Positions 1-11,689 of a DNA stretch of 64,000 bases are shown here, in pieces. Positions within the stretch are counted from its first letter, which is position 1, and every line of letters starts with the position of its first letter. Origin of the DNA: Axinella damicornis (Eukaryota; Porifera; Demospongiae; Axinellida; Axinellidae); the NCBI GenBank assembly GCA_963931865.1, contig OZ007512.1:7434208-7498207 (forward strand), written 5' to 3'. The notes under the pieces were generated by a model, which was not told the origin of the DNA, made no database searches, and saw only the letters and a list, made by a program, of their open reading frames with translations. The position numbers and the translations under genes are program-made.

Positions 1-718
1 ACCAGTGCCCATTAGTAGACATGACGACATTACTATCCATCTGAAGGTTTGCCAACACAGACCTAAGTTAAGTAATCTATCCATGCACACAAAGTGTTAC
101 ATTGTATTTGGTTGGGGGTTTTGTACTCACAAAGCTGACTGTATTAATTAAAATATAATTATAATATGCCATGCATGTATTGTCTTGATTGATGAGTTAT
201 GCACAGAATGTGATTTGATTTAATTTACACAATGACGTGATCTTTTTTGCTGTGAGCAGAAATTAGCTACACACATGATCATGCTTAGTATGACCATAAC
301 TTCCCTTTGGAGGTTGGAATTGTAAGCAGGTGTGGTCTATTCTGGATCTAGTCCCCGTATATAGCTACATTGATGAAGAGATTTCAGCGTAATTTTTGTG
401 TTATGGTTTCCAATCATTTTTGGGGATTTGGTTGTTGTGGTGACCAAGTTTCTTCATGTTCAATACTTATATAAATGTGTGCTGTTGTTGATGCATATAC
501 ATTCGGTGACTTCTTATGGTCACTACTAATTTTAAACCTTCCATCATTAATATTTAAGTCAGTGTTGGCATTTAGTCTGTGTATAACGATTATGTACACA
601 AGTTGATTTGTAGCAGATTGTGCATAGCATATAGACCTGGGAGATGCACAGAAAATACTGGTACACAAAATTTTTGGACGTAAATATAAGTAAGATCTGA
701 AAAACTTGTATTATGCAG
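1..718. other. No gene recognised
   Basis: AT-rich sequence with no recognisable domain, RNA gene or repeat. The open frames here lack splice or family support. The stretch is probably the last intron of the gene whose final exon starts at 719. Confidence 0.4.
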
Positions 719-840
719 GTGATGTTGCTATGTCTGCTATTGAAGAGGAGAGAAATGCCATTATTCTTTGCGTGCCAAATGCAAAGGAGTGTCTCAGCAG
801 AAGACTACAACTGACGTTGACTCTGCAGGAAAAGATGTAG
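719..840 (+). CDS. Possible last exon of an unrecognised plus-strand gene
   Basis: A 3' splice site (TTATGCAG) ends at 718. The downstream frame, entered after two bases (GT), stays open for 39 codons to a TAG at 838-840. It contains MSAIEEERNAIILC and ends LTLQEKM. The composition is protein-like, with an acidic run followed by a basic/leucine-rich helix. The family is not recognised. The rest of the gene would lie left of the window. No clear AATAAA follows closely, so this could also be a chance frame. Confidence 0.3.
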
Positions 841-1095
841 AAGAAAATTAGAAAACTGAAAAATGATATCTGATTATCTGCTACTCATTACTGTAACAAC
901 TGTACATATAAATTGTCGTTGTCTTTTTGTGTTTTTTTTCGCATTGTTTATGTACGAAGATTTGGGCAGAGTTTTAAAATCATTGACCATAAAACTAAAT
1001 GAAAAGTGTGCATCACAAGATGAAGTGCAACTTTGGACAGCGACAAAATAGTTTGGAATGTGTTAACAATAATCAGGAGGTTGTTTATATCAGGA

Positions 1096-1470
1096 TCACC
1101 AAAGGATGTTCAAACCAAATCCCACGAGTAGGATGCTGCGAACCACCAACATTAGACCAGTCCAAAATCGGAAATTGTCCTTACACGGTGCATCTAGCAG
1201 GGGATAATGTAGGCATCCATTCCATAGAAAAAAACCGTTTTCAATGCCGAGATCAAGGTTCAGCCATGCAATGAAGACTGCAAGCACTTGTTGGAATACT
1301 CTTACACCAAAGATGTTTGGTGTCTTGAAGAAGTTAGCATGGTTTACCCAGACAATAATATTTGCATAAAAGATGAGGCCATTGATTGTTCCCATAGAGA
1401 CAGATGATCAGTAGCTAGCAACACTAGCATTAATCCAGCTAGTGCAATTGGTAACAGAAGATCAAGGTAG
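1096..1470 (-). pseudogene. C-terminal membrane module of the beta-helix gene
   Basis: This part encodes hydrophobic segments (LPIALAGLMLV, then LIFYANIIVWV) followed by AVFIAWLNLDLGIE. After that point the family normally continues with FYGMDAY. Here GMDAY is present only in a neighbouring frame, because of a run of seven A residues (T on the minus strand) around 1229-1235. The single homopolymer indel destroys the remaining membrane helices, which fits either decay or a sequencing error. Confidence 0.55.
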
Positions 1471-1983
1471 GCATTTGTACACTCCAAACACTAGCTGGGA
1501 AGTACCAATTGTCAGACTGAGGTTTGAATTACATCTTCCACAGAGGGAGGATACCTGAACGTCCTTGAGCACACTGCTGATCTGGGTGGTCAAGATGTAG
1601 CCAGAGTCGAGTGGGTTTGCAGTAGTTAAGTGGACGGTGATAGTGTAGTACGATGTCACTCCGGTTGTGGTGGGTGCTGATCCATTTTGACCTGGTTCTC
1701 AGTACCAGCGGTGTTGCACCAGAGATGTTGCAGTGTAAGCCTCTGTCTTGAAGCACTGGAGCACACTCACACTGAGCAGTGATGTTGGAGAGCTGGAAGC
1801 CAGGGGGACACAGGAGGAGTGTAGCATTTATTACAACACCAACTTGAGATGTACCGTATTGGACACCATCCACCCCCAACAGTATTGCTTGGTTTTCTTG
1901 TGGAGCAAGATTTTTATTCACCAGGTTAGCATGCACTATTCCAGAGACAGATCCTTTTTGCTGTCCTACAATCAGGAGCGCAT

Positions 1984-2230
1984 GATGATTTTAAAGTACT
2001 TGATTCCACCCACAACAACAAACTGAGTGCATCAAAGGTTGTATATACTGTTCTCGCGTTGTATGGTTTTTGAAGTGTGTGGCTTGTAGCAGCACATCTA
2101 ATAGCTCTGCATAATGCAGCATCTGTTTGTAGCTATTATTATGCCACTTCCGATTTCGTTCTCATTTCTTTGAAACGAACAATTCTTAATAATCACGTGA
2201 TATTTGTCGTTTACTTCAGGAGAATTGTAA
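1984..2230. repeat. Internal duplication, copy 1
   Basis: About 247 bp that reappear at 2770-3018 in the same orientation with roughly 90% identity by eye. It carries part of one beta-helix unit of the decayed receptor gene, so the gene seems to have grown by segment duplication. Confidence 0.75.
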
Positions 2231-2769
2231 AGGCGGCTCATGCGCTCCTGATACAATACTACTGGAACTTTGAACATTAAGTTTGACCAGGAACTATGTG
2301 TACTTCAAGTCCACCAATTCCAAGACTGCCTGAAATCATATCGCTGCATACGTGGATTGCACGGGGACTAGATGATACTAGTGACACAAGTGAAGGAAGG
2401 TCTTCAATTTTGAATACGATGAAAAATACCTTAAATGGTATGAACCACTTACTACTGGTATAAAAGAATCAATCCTTCCTTCATACACTGCACTTCCTGA
2501 ATCATCAGCAGTGTTGTTTTCTAGTGTAACCACGGAATCGTGATACTTAACCTGATTGTACATAATATAATCCAGGTTGAAAGAAACATTACCACCTCCT
2601 CTCTTGGCATGATTGTTGGTGATTTGAACATGAGTGTCATGCATGAAGTAAATTGCAGAAATACCTTGTAGTCTCAGTCTTCCATTGTTTCCTGAGATCA
2701 CATTACCTCCAAAATACAGTGTGCTGTCATATACGTGTAGTGCAGTTTGTTCATTTCAAATGTGCAGTT

Positions 2770-3018
2770 GATGATTTTAAAGTACTTGATTCCACCAACA
2801 ACAACAACACTGAGTGCATCAAAGGTTGTATATACTGTTCTCGCGTTGTATGCTTTTTGAAGTGTGTGTCTTGTAGCAGCACATCTAATAGCTCTGCATA
2901 ATACAGCATCTGTTTGTATTATTATACCACTTCTGATTTCGTTCTCATTTCTTTGAAAAGAACAATTCTTAATAATCACGTGATATTAATTTTGTCGTTT
3001 ACTTCAGGAGAATTGTAA
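2770..3018. repeat. Internal duplication, copy 2
   Basis: Partner of 1984-2230, offset by 786 bp. A weaker third relative, sharing the AAGAACAATTCTTAATAAT block, lies near 4410-4435. This is consistent with repeated beta-helix units in one gene. Confidence 0.75.
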
Positions 3019-4859
3019 AAGTACCCCTCCTCCTTTGTTATCAGATTTGAATCAAATATGTGTGCATGTGTTTCATTAGTAGGGATCTGTACTGATGGTT
3101 GCATCACATAACAAAACTTGCCATCCCTTGTGCCCAATTTTCTGGTAGTATGTCATTGTTGCTTGCCATGGAACTGGTGCTATTTGTGATGTATATACTT
3201 CCAATATTAACAAGAGGAAATTTGTTCCTCTCTTTCCCATATTCCTTGTGCTGTCCACATTGCGTATTGATATTGAAACATCAACATCATACTGTTTACT
3301 TTAGTCCCTGGGTTATCAATGATTATGGCCAAACCGCCTGGATGTCTCAGTGGTCCATCTGAGACATCTACACCATCGCTGAATACTAATGAGTCAATAC
3401 TCAGTACGTACTAGTGCTGGCAGTTATGTTGACTTCAGATTCTGGTATATAGTTGCATATAAAATTATTGAAGACGCGTATTTCCTCCCTCACATGACCC
3501 CAGGCCATTGGAACAGTTTGTTGAACTCAAGGTAGTAGTTACTGAAAATGAATCGTAAGTGCATGGGACACAAACGAGTTTCCCCAAAAATTTACCGCAA
3601 ATAATTTCCATACCCTGTGCTGTGTTCCACAATTTCCATACCCAGTGCTGTTTTCCAAAGAGATACTTATTATCTTCAGTGAAGCTAGTACACTGCTACA
3701 CTTCCTGAATGCTTTCCTTTGTATGACATATCGTCATATAGATGCTGGTATTCATGTGACATAAATATAGTTGCCACTGGTTGGATAAGTGTGAACATGA
3801 GTAATCATAATGAAAACAGCCGACCAAGAACTACGCAATCATAGATAAATGTTTCATCACCAAGTTCACTACATTCCTAAATACCGTAGATGTTGGTTTC
3901 ATGCGTACAATCTTTGCACTGTTTTCAGCATGTGAGTTGGACACATTGTATCCAGCAAGGGTGAGATTTGAAACATCTTTGATGGACAACCCAGGAGATA
4001 TATCAATCCCATGAACACCTCTCTTGGCATGATTGCTGATGATTTGCATGAACATGAGTGCATCAGGTAACAACTACCTTGTAGTCTCAGAGCTCCTCCA
4101 AGTGTTCCAATGTTTCCTGAGAAGATCACATTCCCTCCAAAGTACAGCGTGTTGTCACATGCTTGCAGAGCAGTTTGTTTATTCATTGCAAATGTGCAGT
4201 TGATGATGTTATAGGTGTCTCAAATTGTATACCGTGATGACATAAGGAGTAATGGTTTGTATAATATTTGAGTCTTGTTCTGGCATTGTATGGTTTGTGA
4301 AGCTTGTGTTTTGTACAAACACTTCTAGCCCTGTGTGCTGGACAATGCGCGGTCCCAAAAATTGATATTCTATTATAACACCACTTCCAAATAGGTTCAC
4401 ATTTCTTTGAAAAGAACAATTCTTAATAATAGCATGATATGTAACACTATTGTATACGTCAAGTTGAAAGTAAAGACCTCCACCATTATTTTCATGAAAC
4501 CTTCCATCAGATATGTGCAGGAGTGTCTTGCTAGTAGTATGGATCTGTATTGAAGGGTCCAATACATCATAAGTGAATACAAATCCTACCCTTTCCCTAT
4601 ACAGTTCTTCATCCTGCAGTGGTAGCTCGTAGTTTGCCATGGAACTAGTGGAGTTTATGATGTTCATCTTCCCGATATTTTCAAAGAGGAAATTGTTCCG
4701 TGCATTCCCACATTCCATGTACTGACTACGTTGGATAATTATTATAAGACTGAGATTTCAACATCATACTGAGCCAGTGATTTCTCATAGCTTATGGTCA
4801 AACCACCTCAAAGTCTCCGTACTTCATCTGAGACAGCTACACCATCCGATGACTGAATA

Positions 4860-4954
4860 TAGCCTCGTTCCCAGGCCATCGCCCAGCTTTTCGTCACTTG
4901 CAGTACGGTACTGCAAGCGACAAAAAGCTGGGCGTGGGACTGGGAACGAGGCTA
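4860..4954. mobile_element. TAGCC-family MITE (pocket subfamily), intact
   Basis: A 95-bp near-perfect palindrome bounded by TAGCCTCG and CGAGGCTA, inserted in the beta-helix gene. The 8-bp direct repeat ACTGAATA flanks it (4852-4859 and 4956-4963), which marks a hAT-type insertion. Its arms contain AGCTTTTcGTC..CTTGCAGTAC, shared with the copy at 31300. Confidence 0.85.
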
Positions 4955-5302
4955 CACTGAATACACACGCGTCAATGCTAATTAAAGTGTTGCCAGTTAC
5001 GCTGATTTCAGATTCTAAAAAGAGATATATTTTTCCTCCCTGACATGATCCCAGGTCATAGGAACACTTTGTTGAACTCAAGGCGTAGTATTTATTGAAA
5101 ATGAATCTTGAGTGGGACACATACGAGTTCAAAATATTTACTGTGAATATTCCATACCCAGTGCTGTTTTCCAAAGATCAGAGTTGCTGGTTTCATGCAT
5201 ACAATCTTTGCACTGTTTGCAGCATGTGAGCTGCAAACATTGTATCCAGCAAGGGTGAGATTTGAAACCATTCCAATATACATCACATAATCATTGCCAA
5301 CC

Positions 5303-5497
5303 TCATGAACACCTGGCAGGAAGCTTATTCTGGTGTTGGATGCAAAGTACTGTGTGGTACTCTCCAGTGGAGAGAGTGTGGCACGGCAGTCCAGGACATG
5401 GAGTACTGTCGTTGGGTTTTGAAAAATATTCAGTCAGGATGGCCTGGCACAAGGTCAGCAGTGTGGCCAGGACAGCTGGTACCTGCAGTGCTTTCAC
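5303..5497 (-). pseudogene. N-terminal signal-peptide part of the beta-helix gene
   Basis: The open frame of 64 codons starts MKALQVPAVLATLLTL, a typical signal peptide with a hydrophobic core and a likely cleavage after CQA. It continues with STPCPGLPCHTLS, the cysteine pair that opens the ectodomain in this family. It ends at a stop after about 190 nt, and the next family block (LTLAGYNV) continues at once in another frame. The ATG at 5497 is chosen because the signal peptide starts there and nothing family-like lies upstream. Confidence 0.5.
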
Positions 5498-5499
5498 TG

Positions 5500-6604
5500 T
5501 TGCCTGTGCAAATAAACTACTATGAGCATGCTTACATGGTAGACATAATTATGTAGCAGATCTGTACGTACGATAGCACACGTAGATAAATGTCAATGTG
5601 ATCATAAAAGTTTAATTGGAATCCTTCCGTAGAGAAAAAGCAGAAAGAGTTCAACAAGTAATCCCTCTTACGAGCCCATGACTCTGAAGCTCAAAGTTAC
5701 AAGGGCAATCACTCACCTTTGCACACAGATGAGATGCAAAAGAAACCCTGCTGCAAGAACAGTAGATCAGTTTGCCTGGCCTGTACTAATACTGAAAGCA
5801 AATCTGGCTGTTTTGTTGTTGACATCAAGCACTGATGTTTTCTGGGGAACATTAATTTTAGTGATTGTAAAAGTTGATTGCTGAAAGAGTTCACTTCACA
5901 GCATTGATCCCATTGATGGAGCCACATATATACACTAGCAGAGGAGGTTTAAAGTTGCAGGACCACTCATCACCTCTACACTTATCGCCTCGATTCACAG
6001 GCTTGGGAGTGTGGCCTGTGGCCTCTACACTACTCTGCACAAGTGCAAATCTAGAAGCTAGAATGGTTAGCCTGTGATGCACTAACTACTGTGGTACCAA
6101 AAGAGTTAGTAGCAAGTGATTCTTGATTTCTGACAAAGAGAACTAGATATAGTTCTTTGGGTTTTGAGTACCAATCCACTACTCGTAGAGTATAAGATAA
6201 TTATGAAAAGGGATCGGTTAGGGTGGCTCTGTACAGACAGACCCTATAAAAGTAATAAAACATTACAAAATAATGTTGGAATAGCAGAACGGCACAAAAC
6301 AGCAGCATTATACAGCGATTTTAATGATTTGGAGACTTTCTGGTTCGGTACTTTTGTTTGAGTTTCCCACCGCCAGTAGTAGATCGTTTGCAGTATATCT
6401 GCATGCATGTGTGCAGCACTAAAAGCATCACATATGCAGCATGCATGTTGCGGCTATATAGATTTTTGTAAGGGTTGGTTGGCCTATGATTATATACTGT
6501 ACTAGCTGGTACCATTTGAAGTGAGCTACATTTCAGTCTGAATTTGAGAGTGTTTACCCGAGGGCTATTGATTACCTGCGAGTATATGTAGTCTCACCGG
6601 CCTA
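5500..6604. other. No gene recognised
   Basis: No family domain or splice-bounded exon is recognised. The short frames at 5678-5927 and 5874-6082 overlap on opposite strands and look like chance frames. Confidence 0.35.
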
Positions 6605-6704
6605 TAGCCTCGTTCCCAGGCCTTCTTACCTCCAGTTTCTAATCCCTTACAGTACATAAAGGTCAAAAACTGAAGGTGTAAAATGCTGCCTGGGACTGAG
6701 GCTA
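6605..6704. mobile_element. TAGCC-family MITE
   Basis: A 100-bp element with ends TAGCCTCGTTCCCAGGC and GCCTGGGACTGAGGCTA. The arms pair imperfectly and no convincing target-site duplication remains, so this is an older copy. Confidence 0.75.
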
Positions 6705-6809
6705 TACCACTGTCCCACTTGCTGTATGGATGTAGCTAGCTACATGAAAGAGCCGAGGCCACTTCTCAGTACTCTGAATCAAGACAATGGTTCAGTTGTC
6801 TTCATCTAG

Positions 6810-7260
6810 TGTCCTTATGATTCCAGTCTACCCCTCAGGTTGGCCAGAGACACCGCCGCTTATGGGATTGGGGCGGTGATTTCATGTCATGCCTGACGGG
6901 TCGGAATGGCCCATTGCCTTCACCACTTGTTCCCTAAGCTCAAGCGAAAAGAACTGGGCACAGGTGGAGAAAGAGGTGTTGGTTGGGATCAAACGGTTCC
7001 ATACTTATCTGTATGGCTGTTCGTTTACAATCATCACCAACCACAAACCCCTTACTGCAATTTTGGGACTGAAAAAGGGTATCCCACCCTTGGCTGCTGC
7101 ACGCCTAAAGCGTTGGGCCATCTTGTTGTCAGCCTACAGATACGAGATCAAGTTTCGTCCCACGAAGGCCCATGCTAATGCAGATGGGTTGTCATGACTT
7201 CCCCTCAATGTGGTCACATGTGAAGGATATACTCATCTGAATTTGAAGCTTACAATTTGT
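6810..7260 (+). pseudogene. Ty3/gypsy retrotransposon RNase H fragment
   Basis: The encoded fragments match the RNase H-like domain that follows reverse transcriptase in Ty3/gypsy Pol: LRLARDTAAYGIGAV (catalytic D in the normally DAS-like motif), WAQVEKEVLVGIKRFHTYL (the E motif), FTIITNHKPL (the D motif), and AYRYEIKFRP..HANADGLS at its end. A frameshift separates the first strand (to about 6885) from the rest (from 6889). The family's usual ADGLSR is cut by TGA at 7195-7197, where CGA would be expected. Reverse transcriptase, integrase and LTRs are absent, so this is a dead fragment. Confidence 0.85.
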
Positions 7261-7262
7261 CT

Positions 7263-7472
7263 CAGCCAAACCTCCGATAGTGGACCCTCCGAGATAGGGA
7301 CACAATATAATAAACCTCTCTACAAAGGCGTTTTTCAAGGTCCCAAATAATTGGTTTCCTATGGTTCTGATACATTTTGAACCTCTGAGAAGAGGACAAC
7401 CTCTCGATCTACAAAGGACAAAAGACTAAGTCTTATTGTTCCCAAAGTGTCCTTTGTTCGGAGGTTTGACTG
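7263..7472. mobile_element. Pogo/Tigger-like MITE, copy 1
   Basis: A 210-bp element with ends CAGCCAAACCTCCGATAG and CGGAGGTTTGACTG, followed by TA at 7473-7474. CAGTCAAACCT ends with TA duplication are typical of pogo/Tigger-type Tc1/mariner elements. A second copy lies at 36109-36315, inverted relative to this one. It abuts the RNase H fragment. Confidence 0.8.
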
Positions 7473-7474
7473 TA

Positions 7475-7792
7475 CGTAGAACAGTCTTGCATGGGATGGA
7501 ATGCGGAAGAAGAATATGAAGGTCAAATTAAGTTAGTAGTAGTAGCGTAGCACACTCCCCCAAATGGGAAACTACAATATTATACCTTTATTGGACACTA
7601 TTAGCCCACTTAGTCTCGTTCCAATTAAGGCCTAGGCTGTTCACACCTCCAGTCATTGATCACTGAATTGGGAGAGAGGTGAAAGAGGGGAGCAGGAAAA
7701 CCACATCCATCAAACACTCCGGATCCAGAACTTTAGGCCTGGGTGCTTTACCAACCTATTCACGGATTTGGTATCAGACTTGTGATCAAGTT
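7475..7792. other. No gene recognised
   Basis: No recognisable feature before the tandem repeat that follows. Confidence 0.35.
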
Positions 7793-7918
7793 GTTTGTAA
7801 TAAAGCATCCTTAGTACATCTTATGTTGGAATGGAATTGGAATGGGACTGCAGCTGTTTGTAATAAAGCATCCTTAGTACATCTTATGTTGGAATGGAAT
7901 TGGAATGGGGCTGCAGCT
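7793..7918. repeat. 63-bp tandem duplication
   Basis: Two adjacent 63-bp units start at 7793 and 7856 (GTTTGTAATAAAGC...). They differ at about one position. The period is a multiple of three and both strands stay open, but the peptide is not recognised. Confidence 0.9.
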
Positions 7919-8631
7919 GGCCCACGAGAGTAATAATATCCATGCAAAACATGATGGTAGGTACAGCTGTATATCGCTGCTTTACTAGAGTTTGTCCCGC
8001 ATAGGCAGACTCTGCAATTTCGAGCCACATCGTAGGTCTTCGACGGAGGGGTTGTAGCTTTCTTTTGGGTTCTGGATCTCATGGCATTGTGTGTATGGAA
8101 GAGGATTGGTAACCAAGGATTGATGTGATGTGATGTACAATAATAAACTTGTGAATTGAGCACATTCTTGTGAATTCCACACTCTGGAAAAGTACATAGG
8201 TAGGTAGGTTCTTCCCCCATTGTTCTGAGAAAGCAGATCTGTTACATGTAGAACATTATTTGTGCAGGGGCCTATACTTTATACGGTCTGCATTTCTACA
8301 AACCTTGTTTATTGAGAGGTCATGCTATGTTACAGTACCCCTTAAATCTTAATCCTGAAATACATGTACGCGGCCAAACCCCAGAAACCATGGATACTAC
8401 GTATGATAATTATTATCCATGCCGAAACCTAAAATTATGACCTTCATACCTAACCAAATTAAATGCACAACAAATTTAATGTTGGGTGTAGCTATATGTG
8501 TACAATATTATAGCTAGACCGAAAATGTAGTGATGTGTTAGTCTAGCTGTTTAATGGATTAGTAGTTACTGTTTGCAAAAAAATAATAATTATGTGGTGC
8601 ATACCTATTATAAGTCATGAGCATACGAAGG
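7919..8631. other. No gene recognised
   Basis: No recognisable domain. The minus-strand frame 7786-8220 owes part of its length to the 63-bp duplication and shows no family similarity. Confidence 0.3.
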
Positions 8632-9662
8632 TTAGTAGACGAACGTTCTGCTCCATTCCCACATTCCCCATGCAAAAGGAAGTACAGAAGGGGGATTTGC
8701 ATGTCCTGGAATTGCATCACTGCCATGTTGCTGCCTCATTCGCATGTTCTGGTATTTCAGCATCATTCCTATGTTCTGGAGTTGGAGCATCACTCCGATG
8801 AAGTCTCTCTTTTGCACGAAAGGTTTCAAATCCACAAGCTTCAGCTATATTGTGTGCCAATGTAGCATAATAATTGACTTGATGCAGTTCCCTGGTATTT
8901 CTACAAAGGTCGATGGAGATAGTCAAAAACTATATCCACCTTGTCCAAGAGGATAGATGCTCCATGCTGACTGCTTGCAATAAACTCCTGGCTTTCATAA
9001 TACTGTCAGGATCTCGTTTATGCCATATCTGTGGGATACATATGACCCAAGGTGCAATTGAGCCAACCGGATGAGGGAGTAGGGATCTTTCAATCCATAA
9101 TCACCATGCAGTCCTACAGTGAGTAATTGCATATTCAAGAGCAAGTTCTGTCTTCTTAGTGTCTTCTGTGGAGTTCTTCCGAGTGAGTAGCATACAGGCA
9201 TGAGAATAGTTGGCTAGTGCTGTATCCTCTCCTCCTGCAAGAGTATACTGAATCTCCATTGCCTTCCTCATTATGTTCCAGGGCTTTGTCATTGTCTATC
9301 CTATGCCAGTAAAACACAGCTAAAACCAACTCACATCTTCCTCTTAGATACACATAATTGTCTGTGGGTATCTCAGAACACATCTTCCTAGCTTCATCAA
9401 CATGGTTGAGAAAAGTTTGCCGATCGGTATTCATGATATAGAGTCAAATACAATTCTGAAGTAGGACTGCAACTTTAGGTTCTACAGGAACTGCTGCTGT
9501 ACGACATGCAGCAACTATTCTGCCAACTTTTCATGCCAACTACCAGTATGAAGACAATTCCAAATTCTCTGCATGCTTTAAAGTATTTCACTGATGTGAG
9601 TACTCCCTGTGCCTGCAGTCGATCTGGAACTCTCTTCATTACTTGCACCACCTCCAGTTTCC
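8632..9662 (-). pseudogene. Decayed TPR-region gene (sponge CARD/TPR-type protein)
   Basis: Reading down the minus strand, the pieces form a continuous TPR-rich segment that I know from demosponge Death/CARD-linked proteins: VKYFKACREFG (about 9570), TAAVPVEPKVAVLLQNC (about 9490), FLNHVDEARKMC (9400), YLRGRCELVLAVFYW (9350), GGEDTALANYSHACMLL (9230), then DYGLKDPYSLIRLAQLHLG (9080). The last piece, IAEACGFETFRAKERL (about 8830), carries on the helical pattern. These helix-turn-helix repeats normally bind protein partners in cytoplasmic signalling. At least four frame changes and one stop break the reading frame, and no exon borders explain them. The N-terminal CARD-like part is not seen. Confidence 0.6.
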
Positions 9663-11189
9663 CTCTCCTAGTATTAGTCGATAGTTATCGGTTTCCACTG
9701 TACCTAAAAGAATTACAGCTACAGTGAAACACAATAATTATTGTGATCAATATCAGATTTCTCCTCACATTGCATGCCAGAGGAGGTTAGACACTGCCAA
9801 TTAAAATACACGCATAGGCGAATCTGTTTTCGGAAAAGCGTTCCCAGTAGTCTTTGCGCACAAAATTGAAATTGAAAGCGCTAGTGGAGTAGATGCCAAA
9901 ATATGCCGTCCACCATGCTAAATACCTTAGGATGTAGAGCCTCTAGAAGGAGCGGCTGTACAGAATGGTGGAGAAGCCAGTGCTACCATGTATTCCAACT
10001 GGCCAAACTAAGCGTCTTCAAGGCACACTTGTAGCTTCCCTTCTCGTTGTTATTGTTTACCTTCGCTCCCAGGCCCTGCTGATGTAAAAATGTAAAACAA
10101 ACTATACAGTAATTTCCGCTCGAGCAGGTGTTGGCCCAATTCAGATCACATCTATTAAGACGAACTATTAATGCACTCGCATATCTTAATGTATTGATAT
10201 ATACGTCACACTTAAATTTCCGTCACACTTTAATTTCATGGGGGCAGTCTCTGTGCTCTCGTCCCCAGACTGCTGGTATGCGTTTTGGCGGGGCATGCAC
10301 ACATGTAGGCACCGCAGTGTGGACCTTTACTGGTACTATACGATGGAGCCGGAGTTACATAGCTCTCCCCGCTCGACACCTCTATGGTGTGAACTAGGCG
10401 AGGTCTGGATGTATGATGCATATTGCGAGAATGTTTTGCTGCTAAGAACCATTTGCCACAATGAGCTAACTCAGTGTGCACTAGGCAAGGGATGCAGGAC
10501 CTCGCTAACGCATGTGTCCTCCTTGAGGGGACGATTTCCATCTTCGAGTCGCTCACAACTGCTCACAAAACCATGCCTGTTTATGTGAATGCGTATTGCA
10601 AGCACACACATGAGGCAAAGAATCACATTAGATTTGTTACGTCTTACATGAATTAATATTGAATTGATTCGTAACCAATTGGAGCTACATACGATGTTAG
10701 CCTCGAACCCATTTGTACTTTCATATAGTTATCCGTTTCAAAAGTATTCCTACCCTCCAGACTACACTCAATGGACTTCGTCAATCTGAGCCTGTGCTGA
10801 TCTTCTGACAGCCTTTGTTCCTACAACCAACCATAAAACAAACACACACATAGCCACTGCAATCAATACCAGCCTACGTACATTAATTTTGTGAGTTTGG
10901 TTTGAGTAGAAAGTTCTTATACGTAGCTACGTGTACTAGCCTCACATCACACACTGGTCCCAGAAATCTTTCTCTGGATTCAATTCTCTCTCTGTCTCTC
11001 TCACTAACTATCGCCCTAAAAGCATGCCCTTCTGAGTTTCATTAAATATCAGCCATCCCCACAATGTACTAGCCTACCTTCCATACGCTGACATGAGGCC
11101 TGAAATATCCTGTTTTGCTCTATGGCACTCTCCTAGGGAAGGAGATGGAGAACACAGGACAAGTAAGGCATGGGAATTTACTGGGATGT
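9663..11189. other. Mostly unexplained accessory DNA
   Basis: Holds a lone MITE end near 10068 (GCTCCCAGGCC) and opposing frames at 10236-10588 with no family similarity. I see no exon supported by splice sites. Confidence 0.3.
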
Positions 11190-11680
11190 GTAAACAACAG
11201 TTCTCTTGCCGCTACTGGCTCTGAGAAGCCAGTACATAGCAGCCCACTTCAACATCCCGGGACACTCCCTGAGTGACCTCAACATCATGGCCATCGAGAA
11301 GATGAGAAGCTGGGACCCCAGCCTCAGGAAGGAAGAGAGAAAGCTATTGGATCCACCACCTAAAATCACTCTCACCAGCAGGACTTAATCTGGAAGCTTG
11401 AAAACATCCGCACAGGATCAGAACATTGAAGCTCCATCACTTTTGCCTACACTAACAGCACACTGCACTGATTTTACGCTGCTGTACCCAATTATGACGT
11501 CAGATTCCTGACCACACATTATTGTGTACACAATGTGTCCAGATTGTAACGCCCATTACCATGTTCTGTTGTACCCTGCATGACTATATTGCCTGTATGC
11601 ATGCAGCCCTCTTTTGTACACCTTGAGGAAGACCAACCCAGGTTGAAATTAATACATCTCGGTCACGACTTTTGCCAGAT
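11190..11680 (+). pseudogene. Penelope-like retroelement 3' fragment
   Basis: The frame 11206-11388 contains AAHFNIPGHSLSDLNIMAIE followed by RKEERKLLDPP. It resembles the end of the GIY-YIG endonuclease of Penelope-like elements, with H-x-H-D pattern and an R-x-E stretch. The downstream 300 bp hold no frame. They include TTGAGGAAGACCAACCCAGG, which recalls the conserved 3' tails of such elements. Reverse transcriptase is missing upstream. A LINE with a similar tail is the alternative. Confidence 0.5.
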
Positions 11681-11689
11681 TCTGACTAC

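Larger units (their letters stand above)
1096..5497 (-). pseudogene. Decayed beta-helix (Pmp-like) membrane receptor gene
   Basis: Read right to left, the fragments follow the order of a large family of sponge/cnidarian surface proteins: signal peptide (5497-5303), parallel beta-helix repeats with N-rich turns (5286-2378), cysteine-rich segment (1936-1462) and a C-terminal multi-pass membrane module (1396-1096). Beta-helix signs are repeated NNHAKRGG and LAGYNV strings and GGALRLQG. The cysteine segment has CECAPVLQDRGLHC. The membrane module has GTINGLIFYANII and AWLNLDLGIE, the family hallmark. Consecutive pieces lie in different frames (the frame changes at about 5290, 5180, 4200, 4070 and 1930), an MITE interrupts the gene at 4860, and a 250-bp segment is duplicated. 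I see no exon borders that repair these breaks, so I call a pseudogene. A badly assembled real gene is the alternative. The ligand is unknown. Confidence 0.6.

Noticed and set aside
4183..4419. Overlapping minus-strand frames within the beta-helix gene as separate genes
   Set aside because: They are alternative-frame readings of the same decayed exon region.
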